From NCBI RefSeq assembly GCF_008831285.2, contig NW_022204507.1, positions 6,778,174 through 6,842,173 of the forward strand: a DNA stretch of 64,000 nucleotides, given 5' to 3'. This stretch comes from Nymphaea colorata (Eukaryota; Streptophyta; Magnoliopsida; Nymphaeales; Nymphaeaceae). Both the position numbers and the translations under genes were made by a program. The notes beneath the pieces were generated by a model. That model worked only from the letters and a program-made list of their open reading frames with translations. It made no database searches and was not told the origin of the DNA. This document shows, one piece after another, positions 44,681 through 56,576 of this stretch (its first letter is position 1; every line of letters starts with the position of its first letter).

Positions 44681-45074
44681 GAGGGAGAGGGAGGCGTACC
44701 TTGACAGGATTTGCAGCAGCAAATGAGGAGGGCAATGGTGGTATTGGGTATTTGGATGAGACGCTTTTCATTTGGATGAGGCATTGAAGAAGAAAGAGAA
44801 GAGAGAGAACCACGGGATGGCATGAAACGTGAAATGGAAAAAACAGAATAACTACTACTTTTGCTCATGGCGAGTCGAGCTTAAAATATTCGAGTTCAAT
44901 GAATTTGAACTTGGCTTGACTGAAAAAAGAGTTAAAAAATGAGCTCGAGTTTGGCTCGTTCGTTAAAATAGTTGGCTCAAACTCGCTTTTGAGTCGAGGT
45001 TTAACGAGCTGTGCCCAGCTTGTTGTTCACCCTCTATAAACCGTGTTTGGTAATGCAAAGCTTGCATCCTCGTC

Positions 45075-45375
45075 CTCTCTCTCTCTCTCTGCCCTGACCA
45101 TGGCAGTGTCATTTTTTTTTCCCGATCTCCTCATCATCATAAGCAAAGGGCATCTTCTATGGCTGAGCTCTCTCTTTTCAGTGGTGGTGGCTGTTTTTTT
45201 TTTTTTACTGATCTCCTCTTCATCATCACAGAGGAAGGGCATCTTTTGTGGGTGAGTTCTCTCTTTTCAAGTGTCTGCAGATATACTCGGAGATGGTCAG
45301 GTAAGTCATCTCCCTCCCTCTCCCCCCCTTTATACCTCTCCCTCCCTCCCTCTCCTTCTCTCCCTCTCTGTCTGA
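45075..45375 (+). repeat. CT-rich tract with an 87-bp tandem duplication
   Basis: Segments at 45,121-45,183 and 45,208-45,274 share GATCTCCTC, TCATCATCA, AGGGCATCTT and GAGcTCTCTCTTTTCA-type words. CT runs flank the pair. It could be a 5' leader region, but no coding frame follows. Confidence 0.65.
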
Positions 45376-47150
45376 AATCATCAACAGTGCCGATGGTTTT
45401 TATTTCTCTTTCTTGAAATCCTCAGGCTCATCAAAAGTGTTGAAGTTCCCTGCACTTAGGAGTGTTAAAGGTAGTGTCTAAAGAGGGATTGGAGCTCTCA
45501 TCTCCATCGACTGAGCTTCAACATCTCTCTCTTTCTCCTCTCAAAAAGCTATTTCTGAAACCATTTCATTGCCAACAGTTTATTTTCGTAGTGTTCTTTG
45601 GTGGAGAAAAAGGGCCATGGACAGTCCATAGTTACAATTGCTTTTTGAAAGATTTTGAGAATCATATCTTCTAGTTGGTTTTAGGTGGACAGAAAGGGCC
45701 ATGGTAGGAGATTTGTCGATAATGTGAGATCCATGCAAGTGATCAGATGGGGGTGGCTCGATTTCTAATCCATGGATTTCACTCCACACAGATTTGAAAT
45801 TTGTGGATTAGAGATGCACGGTTTGTTTTGTCGTGGATCTTCTGAGTAGATTCAACCATGGCCGAATCTCGTCTCAATCATCATTTGTCTGGCTGAGTGC
45901 TATGAAACAAGTCCAAGGTAGTTCAAAACTATCCAAAATCACCTACTCGATTGACAGGCATAGCTTTAGTAGCTGCTTTATCTTCCTGAAGTCGTGTGGA
46001 CCAGAAATTAATTAACATATAGGAAGCAAGTCCTTCCGACCCAACAGACCAATGAGACTATCCAATCCAACAGGCTTTGCGGGACGCTCATGCTGGATGC
46101 CTGACTTAACTAGAGCTCGACTTGAGCAGTAGCTCATGCAGGAAAGTTCGACACCTCTCGTGCTTGACTCCATTCCAGAAGTTCTCGCGAAGAGAAGAAA
46201 ATGCTGCCCTCTGTCTTTGACCACTTTGCGAAACAGAAAACCCCTCTAACACGGCCCGGCCCTTCCATGAAAACTTGTCTTGAATCTATGTCTTCGAGGC
46301 CTTTGTTTCGAAAGCCAAGCATTGGGAACCCTAATTTTGATCTTCGGAGAATGGGAGCTGGGGAGAGGTTCCAATGCAATGTTTGTTGTTTCAAGCTCTT
46401 CATCGAAGTTTCCGTTGATACATCTTTCTCTGCCAAAAGGACCTTTCTCTGACACAGGTCTCTGGTTGAGCACGTGGAATCCACACACATCTTTTTCCAT
46501 TCGTGGAAGAGACCTGAAAACTGTTCGGTCATTTTCGCTCGGTCCTCTCGTAGCCTTGTAGCATTGGAAAGTACTGGGTAAACTAGTGCTTCTTCAACCA
46601 GATCTAGGGCTGGATATCAATAATTGTATGTCACTAGTACTTTTGAAAAGACAAAACAAAATAGCAATTTTTTTGGAATTCGGACCAGCACGAGTGATCC
46701 TCGAGTCTGTGGTTACCTCCGAACGAAGGGGCTTGAGTTCCCGAAGTCTCATGTTCTATCTTTTTCTTTTGGCAAGGTGGTGCGTGCTATCTGCTCGGGA
46801 AACAACTATGCGATAGGTACAGGAAAGCCATTCATCCAAGCTGCAAGGGAGGGAAGATTTGATAGGCCCTTCCGCCAGTTCTCCGTACCAGCTTCTTCTA
46901 CATATACCGCAGTTGAAGCACCTCAAGGCTCCGAGATCCAAAGTAATCAAACACAGCCTAAGGTTTCTCATGTGGATCTAATTTGAACTAAATTCCTTCT
47001 ATTTTGATCAAAGTTTTGACTATGAATATGTGATGCAATTCTTGATTCACGGTAATTGGCTTCCGCACCTTTTTATAGTAATAACACAAACTTATTTGTA
47101 GATATTGTTGGGGTCTTCTTTTTGCTTACGATTTCAAACTAATACAATCT
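45376..47150. other. Unrecognised region, moderately GC-rich in part
   Basis: Between about 46,010 and 46,980 the base composition is less AT-rich and overlapping frames of 80-130 residues occur on both strands, the longest 46,134-46,532 (minus). None has a family motif, and having open frames on both strands at once suggests composition rather than coding. Confidence 0.4.
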
Positions 47151-47179
47151 TATTGCAATTTATCTACGGAGTGTACCAC

Positions 47180-47400
47180 GGATGGAGGCATACACCTCTA
47201 CCAAATGAGGCGCATGCTTCAAGGATGCGTGCGCCTCACGGCAAGGCCTGAAGGTGTTTTTTTCTAAAAAACACTTTGAGTCACATTTTTTTGTGTGAGG
47301 CGTATGGTTCTTACAACATTGTTGTGATGTAGAACAAGGCAAAGCGATGCACTAAGCTGGTGATGCAATGCGTAGCTAAGCGATGCATAGTGAAGCTTAA
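47180..47400 (+). repeat. GAGGCGCATGC/AAGCGATGC-type repeat
   Basis: Words GAGGCGcATGcttCAAGGATGCGTGCGCCTCA, here shortened to GAGGCGCATGC and GTGCGCCTCA, face each other, followed by GTGTGAGGCGTATGG and then AAGCGATGCA repeated. The inverted GAGGCGCA/TGCGCCTC words suggest a small non-autonomous element. Confidence 0.5.
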
Positions 47401-47409
47401 TTAAGTTTC

Positions 47410-48400
47410 ATTGCAGAAATACTCAACATATTATATCAACAAAAATCATGTCAAAAATTAAAAACAAAAGCAAAAAACATTTTTTCACCAAAATCAGAAA
47501 TGAAAGATGGCACTGTTTTAATTAGTTGTTATCAACAATTATACATAAAAGTTTGTAAAATATTTAATACCTTATAAGTACTGTGGATGAAAACAAAGAA
47601 CATTACTTTGGTTTATTTGAACAACATACTCATGAAAGCCCGCTTTCCTCAAATGGTTATAAGTACAATAAATTCACCAAACTCTACGATTTTCATCCAA
47701 CATTTACTAACTTAATAAATTCACTAAACTCTATGATTTTCATCCAACATTTACTAACATACACTATTTCAGTCAACATAAAATGTTCAATAAATTCAAC
47801 ACTCACGGTTTTATCTAATTCTACCATGCAGCTGAGAAAAAAAGTAAACAAAAACAATATGAAATAGAAAATCGAAAAGATACAAGCATTTATTACAAAC
47901 AGAGGGAGAGACAGACCGGAGAGACAGGCAGGCACTTGAGGTTCACATCTCGTGCGTTGAGGTGTGCACTTCAAATACCACTTGCAGTACGCACTGGTGG
48001 TTATGTGTTTGGTTAAGGTAATATATAGCGGTGCTAAAAACATCAGTTATAGGTTTATTGTGCTGAAAATTTATACCAGTGGTACAGAGCACCAGTGTAA
48101 GCAGGTTTAGCGGCAAAGAAAAATCACTGGTATAAATGTATACGGTGGTGACCTAAACCACCTTACCAAAATCAGTAAGGCTGTACCGGTTCGGTTCATC
48201 ACCGGTATAGCTTACTGTCAATAAAGAAAAGCACAAACAAAATTTATACCCCTCAGGAAAACATTTATAACCTCTAGTAAATATTTCCATGCCTTTCAAC
48301 AAAAATTATTTCTCACGTGACGTGTTCCTTCCACATCACCCACTACACACACTAAGGGGGAACAAAACTCAGCCACGTGATGCAATGGTCAACTATTGAC
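47410..48400 (+). repeat. R1 repeat, copy d (5' part only)
   Basis: The block parallels 10,500-11,200. Shared stretches include ATGTCAAAAATT, AAATCAGAAATGAA, AAATATTTAATA, AGAAAAAAAGTAAA-like and a GAAAAGATACAAG block. It holds the clearest set of alternating ACCAGTG, CACTGGTATAAAT and CACCGGTATAG motifs (48,000-48,240), the pattern seen in CACTA subterminal regions. A local duplication of CTAtGATTTTCATCCAACATT lies at 47,680 and 47,730. Confidence 0.7.
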
Positions 48401-49806
48401 AGATGGCAGTACCATGCTAATTAGAGATTATGGTGGTGAGGGCAATCTGTTTTTTCGGTAAGGTTGCAAGAGTTGAAGGTATGTAGATGATGAAGTTGCT
48501 TAGAAAAATCAGAGTGAAGTCAATTTTGTTTCACTCAACAAGAGATTTTATTGTATATATACAATGACAGCGGGAAGGTATTCATACTCTGCCTCGTAGA
48601 TCATTTGTTCTTTATAAAGAATCTCATCTTATAAAAGAACCAAAGAAGGACGGTCTAAAAAGTTTAATGAATATGAATCTATTTTTAGTAATGTTTCTCG
48701 TAACGAAAAGTGTAGATGCCTAAGATAGTGTTATACATAGTTCTACTTATTGCATTGCAAACACGTTCAAGCTTTTCAACTTTGTACTTTTAAAGAATTT
48801 GTCATTGAGAAGAACCCCAGATGGGATATCAGCATCGGCTGAGATTCTTTTAAAGAACGAATAATGTAGTATATGAGGCGGGGTATGAATACCTTCTTTC
48901 CGTCATTCAATTGAACCCATCCATCAGTGCACCACTTCATATATATATATATGTATATATATATATATCCCCAGATAAATTAGACCGGGCAAATAATTAA
49001 TGAGACCGACTAGGTTTGATGCACTTCCCAATAATAGAAATTTTTAAAACATATGAAAAACACCATTTTAACCTAATAAAAAAGAAAATACCTTTAAATA
49101 GAAATTTTTTCATGAGCCAAATCTTTTGTCAGTTTCATCGAATATTTCCATTGATTTTATAAGTATCAATATTAATCAAAAAGGCCCGGGGAGAGTGTAT
49201 TTACAAAATGTGATATTTTTTCATTTTTTTCAAGGAAATTACTCATGATTTTAACATTTTTCTTCAATTAATGAAGCAGGTGTTTGTCAATCATTTTCCA
49301 TGTCAAGCAACTTTTTACAATTTATCAAACATTAAAAAGTTACTTATAAATATATTAAAAGCAGATTCATTACTTGTGAATTTCTCAATTTTTTATGACA
49401 ATTACTGAATTATGACAGAGAGAGGTGGGGGGAAAGGTGCACAAATGAACCAGAACCAGACCAGAATATCTTACATAAGTGAATTAAATGTGATGGCTTA
49501 GCATAGTTACAGAAAGAAGAATAAACATATAAGATTTACATGTCAATATGTACGTGGATCCAGCAACCCAATGAAATACATTTTACAAATATAAGGGCCA
49601 CATGTTAGTTGAGCCCTCCCCTGTACGCCACTAGCACATGCTTAGTATATTATATTATTGAAGAAAATGAATTTGTTGTGTTTGATAGAATGAAATTTTG
49701 ATTTCAAAACTGAAAATGACTTGTTTGATAAATAGTAATTAAAATTTTATAACTGATGGATTCAAACCATCATAACATATGCCTTAAAGGGAGAATAAAA
49801 AATTCT

Positions 49807-49842
49807 AAAATTCTGAAATTATAATCATAATTTCAGAATTTT
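49807..49842. repeat. Perfect 16-bp-stem hairpin
   Basis: AAAATTCTGAAATTAT and its exact reverse complement are separated by AATC. It may be the centre of a foldback MITE: GTGTTTGAT-like wording lies at 49,680 and a TCATTGAACACC word near 49,950, but clean terminal repeats were not found. Confidence 0.8.
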
Positions 49843-50156
49843 AATTTGACGATAAGCTTATAATTCTAGAATATAATTGTTTTTTAAAATATAATGTTCT
49901 ATTCGTAGAAAACAATAATTTTAATTTTAAAATTCTTCAACTTCAAGCTCATTGAACACCCCTTAATAACACAAAACACCCCTTAATAATACAAAAAAGA
50001 GTTTGTGTGTCAAATTACGAGACAGTAGGCCCATCACATAAAAAAGGTATCTCTCTCTCATTATATATTCATGTGGCTGCTTGTCCAAATTTAACAATTT
50101 GTAGCTAAAAATGATCATTAAATTGATATTTACCACATTCTACAACATTGTGTTTT

Positions 50157-50161
<5 letters not shown>

Positions 50162-50232
<71 letters not shown>
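50162..50232. repeat. (TA)n microsatellite, 71 bp
   Basis: This is an uninterrupted AT dinucleotide run of about 35 units, the longest simple repeat in the window. Confidence 0.97.
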
Positions 50233-50234
<2 letters not shown>

Positions 50235-51159
50235 TTGGTGAGACGTGATATGGCAAACGCATGATATATTGGAGCCTGTTGCTATCAAAGTGATCTTTTG
50301 CTGCCGAGAACCCCTTTAAGCTTACCTACAGCCCATTTTATGCACATCTTGGGATACATAAAATTTCCGCATGCCAATACACTAATAATGAAAATGCTCT
50401 CAATTAATAAAAAATAATAACAAAAAAACTAGAAAGAATATTTTATTTTGAAATAATTTTCAAAATATCTTAAGCCCTAACCTGTTTTAGTTTTTGACGT
50501 ATAGTGGTGCACCCACCAACTCCCTCCTATTTTTTGTCACCATGTGCCGATAGGGCCCATAGTAGAATGCCACTTGGGCATCCATTTTTGAACTTAATGA
50601 TAAGGATAAAAAAAGACCCCCAAATGACAAAGATGCAAAAGTTGCTTTCTTTGTAAAACAGGAAAAGACAAAATTACCTTTAGCAGAAGAGGAAAAATCC
50701 TGTAAAAACTCTCAACCGAACCACTTAGACATTACATTTTTCATGGAGTGGGATCATTCGTTTGAAACCTTCTAAGGTTTTACGTGGCAAATCTGTAATC
50801 AGACTATACCGGTTGACTTTGTGGCCAGAAAGTCCACATGATCACTTGGCTAGGCTAGGTTTATATATATGTTTATCGGGACTTCATGTTATTAAAACTT
50901 AATAGCATGCAATACCAATATTTGCCTATATATTTAACAAAGCTGGTGGTTAAGTGTCTAGGTGGAAGATAGCCTAAGCATGCATTTGTTCTCTGCTATC
51001 TGTTCATTAGCACATCAATGAGAATGAACACAAATACAAATGTACAATATGATAGAAACCACTTTAAAATAATCATATATTGATAAAAATTTCATAATTC
51101 ACAAAACAACAAGCATTACTTTCCAACAATGCAATACAAAAAATCTTGCAATTAGTTCG

Positions 51160-51434
51160 ATGGCTTTCCTCCGCATCGGCTTTCCATCATGGGCGACACT
51201 GTCGGTGGGAAGATCATCCACAACGTCCTCGCCTCCAGCCGGGTGCCTGATCTATCAGCCCTCAAGGGGTTGGTAACAGGGAGCTCCTCTTATGCAAACC
51301 ACCAGCGGAAGGGCTGCCAGACATCGCGGTGATGGTGGTGATGAGAGGCCAAAATGTTCTAGGGACCGGGGCATGATATTAGTGGAGGAGCTGAAGAAGT
51401 TGGGAAGTAAGGTGGTGAAGTTGCACGTCTTCTC
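51160..51434 (+). other. GC-rich fragment adjoining the right-arm border
   Basis: About 275 bases are GC-richer than their surroundings. The plus strand reads GDTVGGKIIHNVLASSRVPD, then LSALKGLVTGSSSYANH, before stops; another frame ends VEELKKLGSKVVKLHVFSEE. It looks like former coding sequence but I do not recognise the protein. It ends exactly where similarity to the left arm begins (TGAGCTGGCCAAAGAG). Confidence 0.45.
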
Positions 51435-51566
51435 GGAAGAGGAATACTGAGCTGGCCAAAGAGTATGACTAGCCCACAGCTTAACAAAGCACATCAATTC
51501 GGGTCAAGTAAGGGGAAGAGAAACAATTTAGATTTCAGCATATGCTGCCACCAAATTCTACCGGAT

Positions 51567-52015
51567 CCACTGGAGTGCATTATGGGCTAAAATCTATCAC
51601 TATTACTATATGTTGATGATATCATTCTTACAGGAAATTCACATTCATTTATAATGTCATTCCTCATCACCGTCAAACAACAATTTGCTATGAATGATCT
51701 AGGTGATCTGAATTACTTCTTGGGAATTCATGTTGTAAGGACTTCCAATGGCTTGTTTATGAATCAGTCTAGATATGCTCAAGACATTATTTCTAGAGCA
51801 CAAATGCAGCAATGTAAAATAGTGAGCGCACCTATTACTATTGGTTCCAAATCTCCTGAGGAAATTGATCCACCTTATTCCAATGCTACTACAAATTAAA
51901 GTCTTGTAGGTGCACTTCAATACTTGACCCTTACACGGCCAGATCTCTCCTATACAGTAAATTTTGCATGTCAATTCATGCATGCCCCAACGATGAAGCA
52001 TTTTCAAATCTAGAA
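51567..52015 (+). pseudogene. Copia D reverse transcriptase C-terminal fragment, right arm
   Basis: The fragment mirrors the left-arm RT piece: YVDDIILTGN, QQFAMNDLGDLNYFLGIHV, GLFMNQSRYAQD, then after a stop (replacing the tyrosine of YQSL) [17 protein letters not shown] and [12 protein letters not shown]. Residues such as NYFLGI and IIGSKSPEE differ from the left arm, so the two copies have diverged independently. The 5' truncation point is the same in both. Confidence 0.92.
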
Positions 52016-52029
52016 ACGCATTATATGAT

Positions 52030-52404
52030 ATGTTTGAGGCTCGTCTCAATAAATCCCAAGATTTGACTCTCCGAGCGTACTTTGATGCAGACTGGGTGGG
52101 CTGTCCAGATACACGCCGATTGACTTCAGGATACTGCACATTTCTTGGTCCAAATTGTATATCCAGGAGCTCTAAGAAACAACTGACTGTTGCTCACTCG
52201 TCCTGTGAAGCTGAATACCGGGCCCTCGCCAGAGCTGCTGCTGAAATTAAATGGCTTACCTTTATTTTACAAGATGTTGGTGTCTACCTCTCCAAAGCTC
52301 CAATTCTATTGAGTGACAACATTTCGGCACTACATACCACTATGAAAACAGTTTTTCGTTCACATATGAAACATTTTGGAACTCGATTATCATTTTGTTT
52401 GTGA
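52030..52404 (+). pseudogene. Copia D RNase H fragment, right arm
   Basis: The frame shows AYFDADWVGCPDTRRLTSGY, CTFLGPNCISRSSKKQ, SSCEAEYRALA (catalytic Glu; the usual R retained, unlike W in the left arm), KWLTFILQDVGVYLSK and LLSDNISALH. It ends in a stop after KHFGTRLSF, and the pol C-terminal SLRLRGDD lies in a shifted frame at about 52,525-52,550. It is nearer the functional consensus than the left-arm copy. Confidence 0.92.
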
Positions 52405-52532
52405 ACAAGTTGCACTGGGAAATATGAATACTCAATTCGTCACAACCAAAGGTCAGCTTGCAGATCTTTTTACCAAACCATTGTCTCAGCAACGATTCAG
52501 CATCTTGGCTTACATATGCAACCTTCCCTTCG

Positions 52533-52543
52533 GTTGAGGGGGA
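52533..52543 (+). promoter_or_regulatory. Polypurine tract of copia D, right arm
   Basis: GTTGAGGGGGA lies immediately before the LTR start TGATAAC, as in the left arm. Confidence 0.8.
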
Positions 52544-53027
52544 TGATAACACACCAGCTCACTCCAGAAAATCAGGTGCGTCTTCAACGGTTCATAACTC
52601 CAGGAGATCAGGCATGGATCATAACTGCAGGAAATCAGGCATAACTTATATGGCAGAAAATCAAATCAGCCACAAGAGTCAAGAAACTAAAACACATCTT
52701 GATAAGGATTGAGCAATAAATCAGAATTCCAGAAAATTAAGAGCAAAGCCAATCGGACAAGCAACAAAAATGCCTCTTCACAATGATGAAAGATTTCGGG
52801 AGAATGCCAGTTTCTCCTATTCAAAACGAAAGGAGAAATTCAAGCAAGCAGATTGTATGCCCATGGAAAATGATTCAAATTCGAACCAGACATAGCAATG
52901 TATAAATACTGTGCTAAGGGAACCAGATCATCTTGAAATTGATGACTGAGTTGTGGAGTAGGAATTTTTCTTCCGAACCACATTAATTTCTTTTGTTCAT
53001 CATCTTCATCCTTTTTTCTCTTTTACA
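52544..53027 (+). mobile_element. 3' LTR of copia D, right arm (about 484 bp)
   Basis: The LTR starts TGATAACACACC and ends TCTTTTACA. A TATAAATA box is present near 52,902. The LTR has a tandem-like opening in which ATCAGG-, CATAACT- and GGAAATCAGG-type words recur three times within 100 bases. R3 sequence starts directly after it. It is about 15 bp shorter than the left-arm copy. Confidence 0.75.
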
Positions 53028-53034
53028 GGCTTAC

Positions 53035-53690
53035 AATTAAGTTGATGCCAAAGTACTTGTCAATGTTAGAGCGGCAGAATGCAGCATTTTCAAAGATCAG
53101 AAAGCAGAATCCCATGAACTACATAAGGAGTCAAGAAGAGCAATCTTGCTCTCTGTCTACCTCTCGGGTAACACGTCTATTTTATTTTTCTTTAGTCCAT
53201 GTCTTAATTGATGAAGTTTCTTCAAGAATTCGTGTGGCATCTTTGGACTTTCCTTGACATATTTATGAATACAGGAAAATTGGTCTCATTTCATACCCTC
53301 TTGTTGGGTTTTCCTAGGGTAAAACAGCATGTCCTGGAGAGTTCCATTTGTTTGTTAGGAAATGGAATTAATTCCTGTTGCGACATGAAGAATTAAGAGT
53401 TTTTAGTGGAAAGGTAAGATACTTAAATGTGTTTGCCAAGTGTAGTTTCCTGAAAGACGATTTCAGTTTTGATATTTAAGTTATTTCTTTTTGTATAAAA
53501 AGTTTGTCCATTCTACAGCTGTGCCAAACACTTGAATATTGTGCTGCAACCAGGGGAAGATTGTCTTTTATGGTTATGGTATATTAAAGGTAAAATACTT
53601 AGTCATCAGTGTTTAACCACCGATCATATTCTCATGTGCAACTGATTTATTAGCAAGTAGCTTATGATGCAGAATGTTTAGAAGCGGTTG
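53035..53690 (+). repeat. Direct repeat R3, inner copy, right arm
   Basis: The copy pairs with 55,490-56,120. Shared words in order: AAGGAGTCAAGAAGAGCAATC, here cut to GGAGTCAAGAAGAGCAATC; TTTCCTTGgCATaTTtATGAA-like; TTAGTGGAaAGG; TTGATATTTaAGTTATT; CTTTTATGGTTATGGTAT; and a TACTTaGTCAtCAGTGTTTAA end. Confidence 0.85.
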
Positions 53691-53715
53691 TTTAATGTTT
53701 AAGCGATTGTGCTTT

Positions 53716-53975
53716 CAACGGCCAAAGACTAAAATATCACCTCTTCTTTTCTCTTTGACTTTCTCTCTCACTTTTCTCTTGGAAAAATCAAATGGTCACG
53801 TGCCTACCAATTTCTCTTTCTAAATCAGCCTTTTTTTCATTTTTTTCCAAGATATCAGGCTATTTTCCATTTTTTTTTAACGGCCAAAGACTAAAACATC
53901 ACCTTTTTCTCTCTTAGAATTTCCCTGAAAATTTTATCCTGGAAAAATCAAATGGTCAAGTACGTACCAATTTCA
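53716..53975 (+). repeat. Local tandem duplication within the right arm
   Basis: ACGGCCAAAGACTAAAA and GGAAAAATCAAATGGTCA each occur twice in the same order at an offset of about 163 bp. The mirror is 21,905-22,145. Confidence 0.8.
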
Positions 53976-53983
53976 CTCACTCA

Positions 53984-53984
<1 letters not shown>

Positions 53985-54015
<31 letters not shown>
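53985..54015. repeat. (CT)n(TA)n microsatellite
   Basis: About nine CT units pass into a TA run. This is the right-arm counterpart of 21,852-21,892. Confidence 0.9.
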
Positions 54016-55489
54016 GGAAAAAGCAGAGAGGGAAAAAGAGAATGAATCTCGAGCTCTTTTAATACGAAAATTTGATTGTATTCATCTTTCATCTCAGCAT
54101 CCTCCTTTCTATATCAAAATTAAACAAAGAGAGAAAAAGGATGGTATACCAATAAGAATAACTTATGAGAATTAGTGGAAGAGCGGCCCGCTCCTGGTTT
54201 TCATTCATTTCGGTTTTTTTCTAAAAGCAGCCACATAGAAGTGTTTGAGATGTTTTAAGAAAATGTTGAGTGTTTAGTTGTATAAATTAATTTATAACTT
54301 GAAAAGGCTACATATTTTTTTATTCTTATAAATCTTGATCTATTGCATTGGACGTTGGTGATTTCTTTATCTTGTAAAATTGGAAATTCCAGACTTCGAG
54401 TGCTTATTTTACTCACTAAATAAATGGCCCTATTTTTGCGATATAGAAGAGTTTTGACAAAATATTACTATAAATTTTTTAAAATAAAGCAAATACCTGT
54501 TAAGCAGTCGGTGGGCAAAGGAAGGGTTTCTATTAAGAAATTGAAAATGTGAAGGCACTTTTCAAAATTACAGCAAGTTATCAACGATGACGTGAAAATT
54601 TTCTATAATAACCCCACCAACCGCTAAGGTTCTCTCGAAAATTTGCTGCCAAAAACAAGCAGCCGGGAAGAGAGAGAGAGAGAACATCAGAGCACTGACA
54701 CGTAGACCTGGGCGGCGGGCCGAGCCACCGAGGGGCACCTGGGACCCAGGCCAGCTGATACAAGCAGCGTTGCCGATTAGTAATTTTTTTTGTCGGTCTT
54801 GTTTTTAAAATTATTTTGGGAGCCTGAGATTGATTGAAACTTAGGTACTGATCGTACTTGATGTGTATGAATTTAGTTCTTTCTTGCTCTTCTTTTTCGG
54901 TGTCCTTCATTCTCAATCGACTGATTGAGTTGATAAGCCTAGTAGTTGTTTCTTGCTTTATCTTTTTTGAGAAACTCTGTTGAAGAATGTTTGGGATTTC
55001 TAGGTCCGTTGGGCTTCAGGTGACTAGATTTGTGGAAGACCATTCAGTATGCCCATGGATTGGATGTATTCATGATTGTTTTGTTCCTTCTCATTCTCAT
55101 TTCTTGGAGATGAAAAAAAATTTTCCAACTTCATCTGTTTTGGTGTGTAACTCTGGGATTTCTGGTTGGATTGTTGGTTTCGGTGATAGAGTTGCTGGAA
55201 GATCGTTTAGTGTGTGAGGCATTAGAATTTTCAAATTCTCCTTTGGATTCACACTCTTGAATTCGTTGATGTTGTCTGTTTTTGTTATAGCTTTGTGTGT
55301 TGTTTGTGCCATCTTCCATGATTCATCACTCAATATCTAGTTCAATATATTTGTTCAGGAGTGGACCGTTTTGTTTGACAATCTTCTTAGTGCTGGCTAA
55401 TATCTGCAACTTTCCTCTCTCTCTCTCTTTCTCTCTGAAATTTCTCCCAGCTCACCTTGCTGATTATTTAGTGCCTTATCTCACTTTAC

Positions 55490-56120
55490 AAATAACTTAG
55501 TGGGCAAGAATGTGAAAATTCCAAAATGGCAAGAAAGCAACATTTTTAGATAGATGAAGGCAGAAACCTGGGAAATACTTAAGGAGTCAAGAAGAGCAAT
55601 CTTGCTCCATCTTACTCAATGTAAACCTTCTCTATGTTTATTTTTCTTTATTTCTTGTCATAATTGAAGTTTTTTCAAGAATTCATATGGCATCTGTGGG
55701 TTTTCCTTGGCATTTTATGAACTTTATAAAATTTGTCTAATTGCTAACCCTCTTTTTGGTTTTCCTTAGTTTAAAAAAGGGTGTTTTGGACATTTATTTG
55801 TTATGAAATAGAATCAATTCTTGTTGACACTTGAAGAATTAGGAGTTTTCAGTGGATAGGCAAGCTACTTAAATGTATTTGCTGAAATGCCGGTTCCTGA
55901 TTTCAGTTTTGATATTTGAGTTATTACTTTACTATGAAACGTTTTTCAATCGTACAACTGTGGCAAATAATTGAATATTGAGCTGCAATCAAGGGTAAAC
56001 TGTTCTTTATGGTTATGGTATGTTAAATGCAAATACTTGGTCACCAGTGTTTAAAAAAACACAATGTTCTCATGTGGAAAATGATTTAATACCTAATTGC
56101 TTATGACGCGGACACTTTGT
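55490..56120 (+). repeat. Direct repeat R3, outer copy, right arm
   Basis: The full-length copy of about 620 bp. The part after 55,907 is missing from the left arm. The two R3 copies flank about 1.8 kb. They have no TG...CA borders or PBS beside them, so an old tandem or segmental duplication is more likely than an LTR pair. Confidence 0.82.
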
Positions 56121-56576
56121 TTTTGTTGTCATCATGTTCAACGAATGTGTGAGCAATACCATTTTATGATGGCATTGCAAGTGGGTGTTTACTGTTTTGG
56201 CAAAATATAATTATAATGTTTTTTCAAAATAAAGTAAGTACCTGTTATGCACATAACAACTTTTGATCCTACCATGACTCACATCGATTAGAACCATCTA
56301 ATATCACAATAGGCCAGTCCTCTTTGTAGTTGAAAGGTTAACTTCTTTCTTGAAATGGTTGATACCTCCCTGCAATTGTTGAGCATGCGAAAACCATTTT
56401 GAATTCTAATTAGATTGTTACTTTCTTGTTTCTATTATGAAATCAAGATCACAATTTTTACCACATCTACGTCTTGATACGACGTCCCAACAACCAAATA
56501 GATACACCCTTTGCCTGACCAAAGAAAAAACCATTGTTCAAGGCATCTTATGGGGGTTTTCCTTTTCACATATGAG
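55907..56576. other. 670-bp segment deleted from the left arm
   Basis: In the left arm the flanks join at 19,926 with a shared AG dinucleotide. Because the segment contains the distal half of an R3 copy, this arm has the ancestral state. The rest (56,120-56,576) is AT-rich with no recognised gene. Confidence 0.82.

Larger units (their letters stand above)
48401..51159. other. AT-rich DNA without recognisable gene
   Basis: The segment holds two TA microsatellites (48,939-48,968 and 50,162-50,232) and an AT-rich palindrome (49,807-49,842). No coding frame of interest was seen. Confidence 0.5.

Noticed and set aside
46134-46532. 132-residue minus-strand frame
   Set aside because: Competing open frames on the other strand and no family similarity.
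53035-56120. R3 pair as LTRs of an element
   Set aside because: No TG...CA borders, PBS or polypurine tract next to the copies; kept only as a question in the findings.
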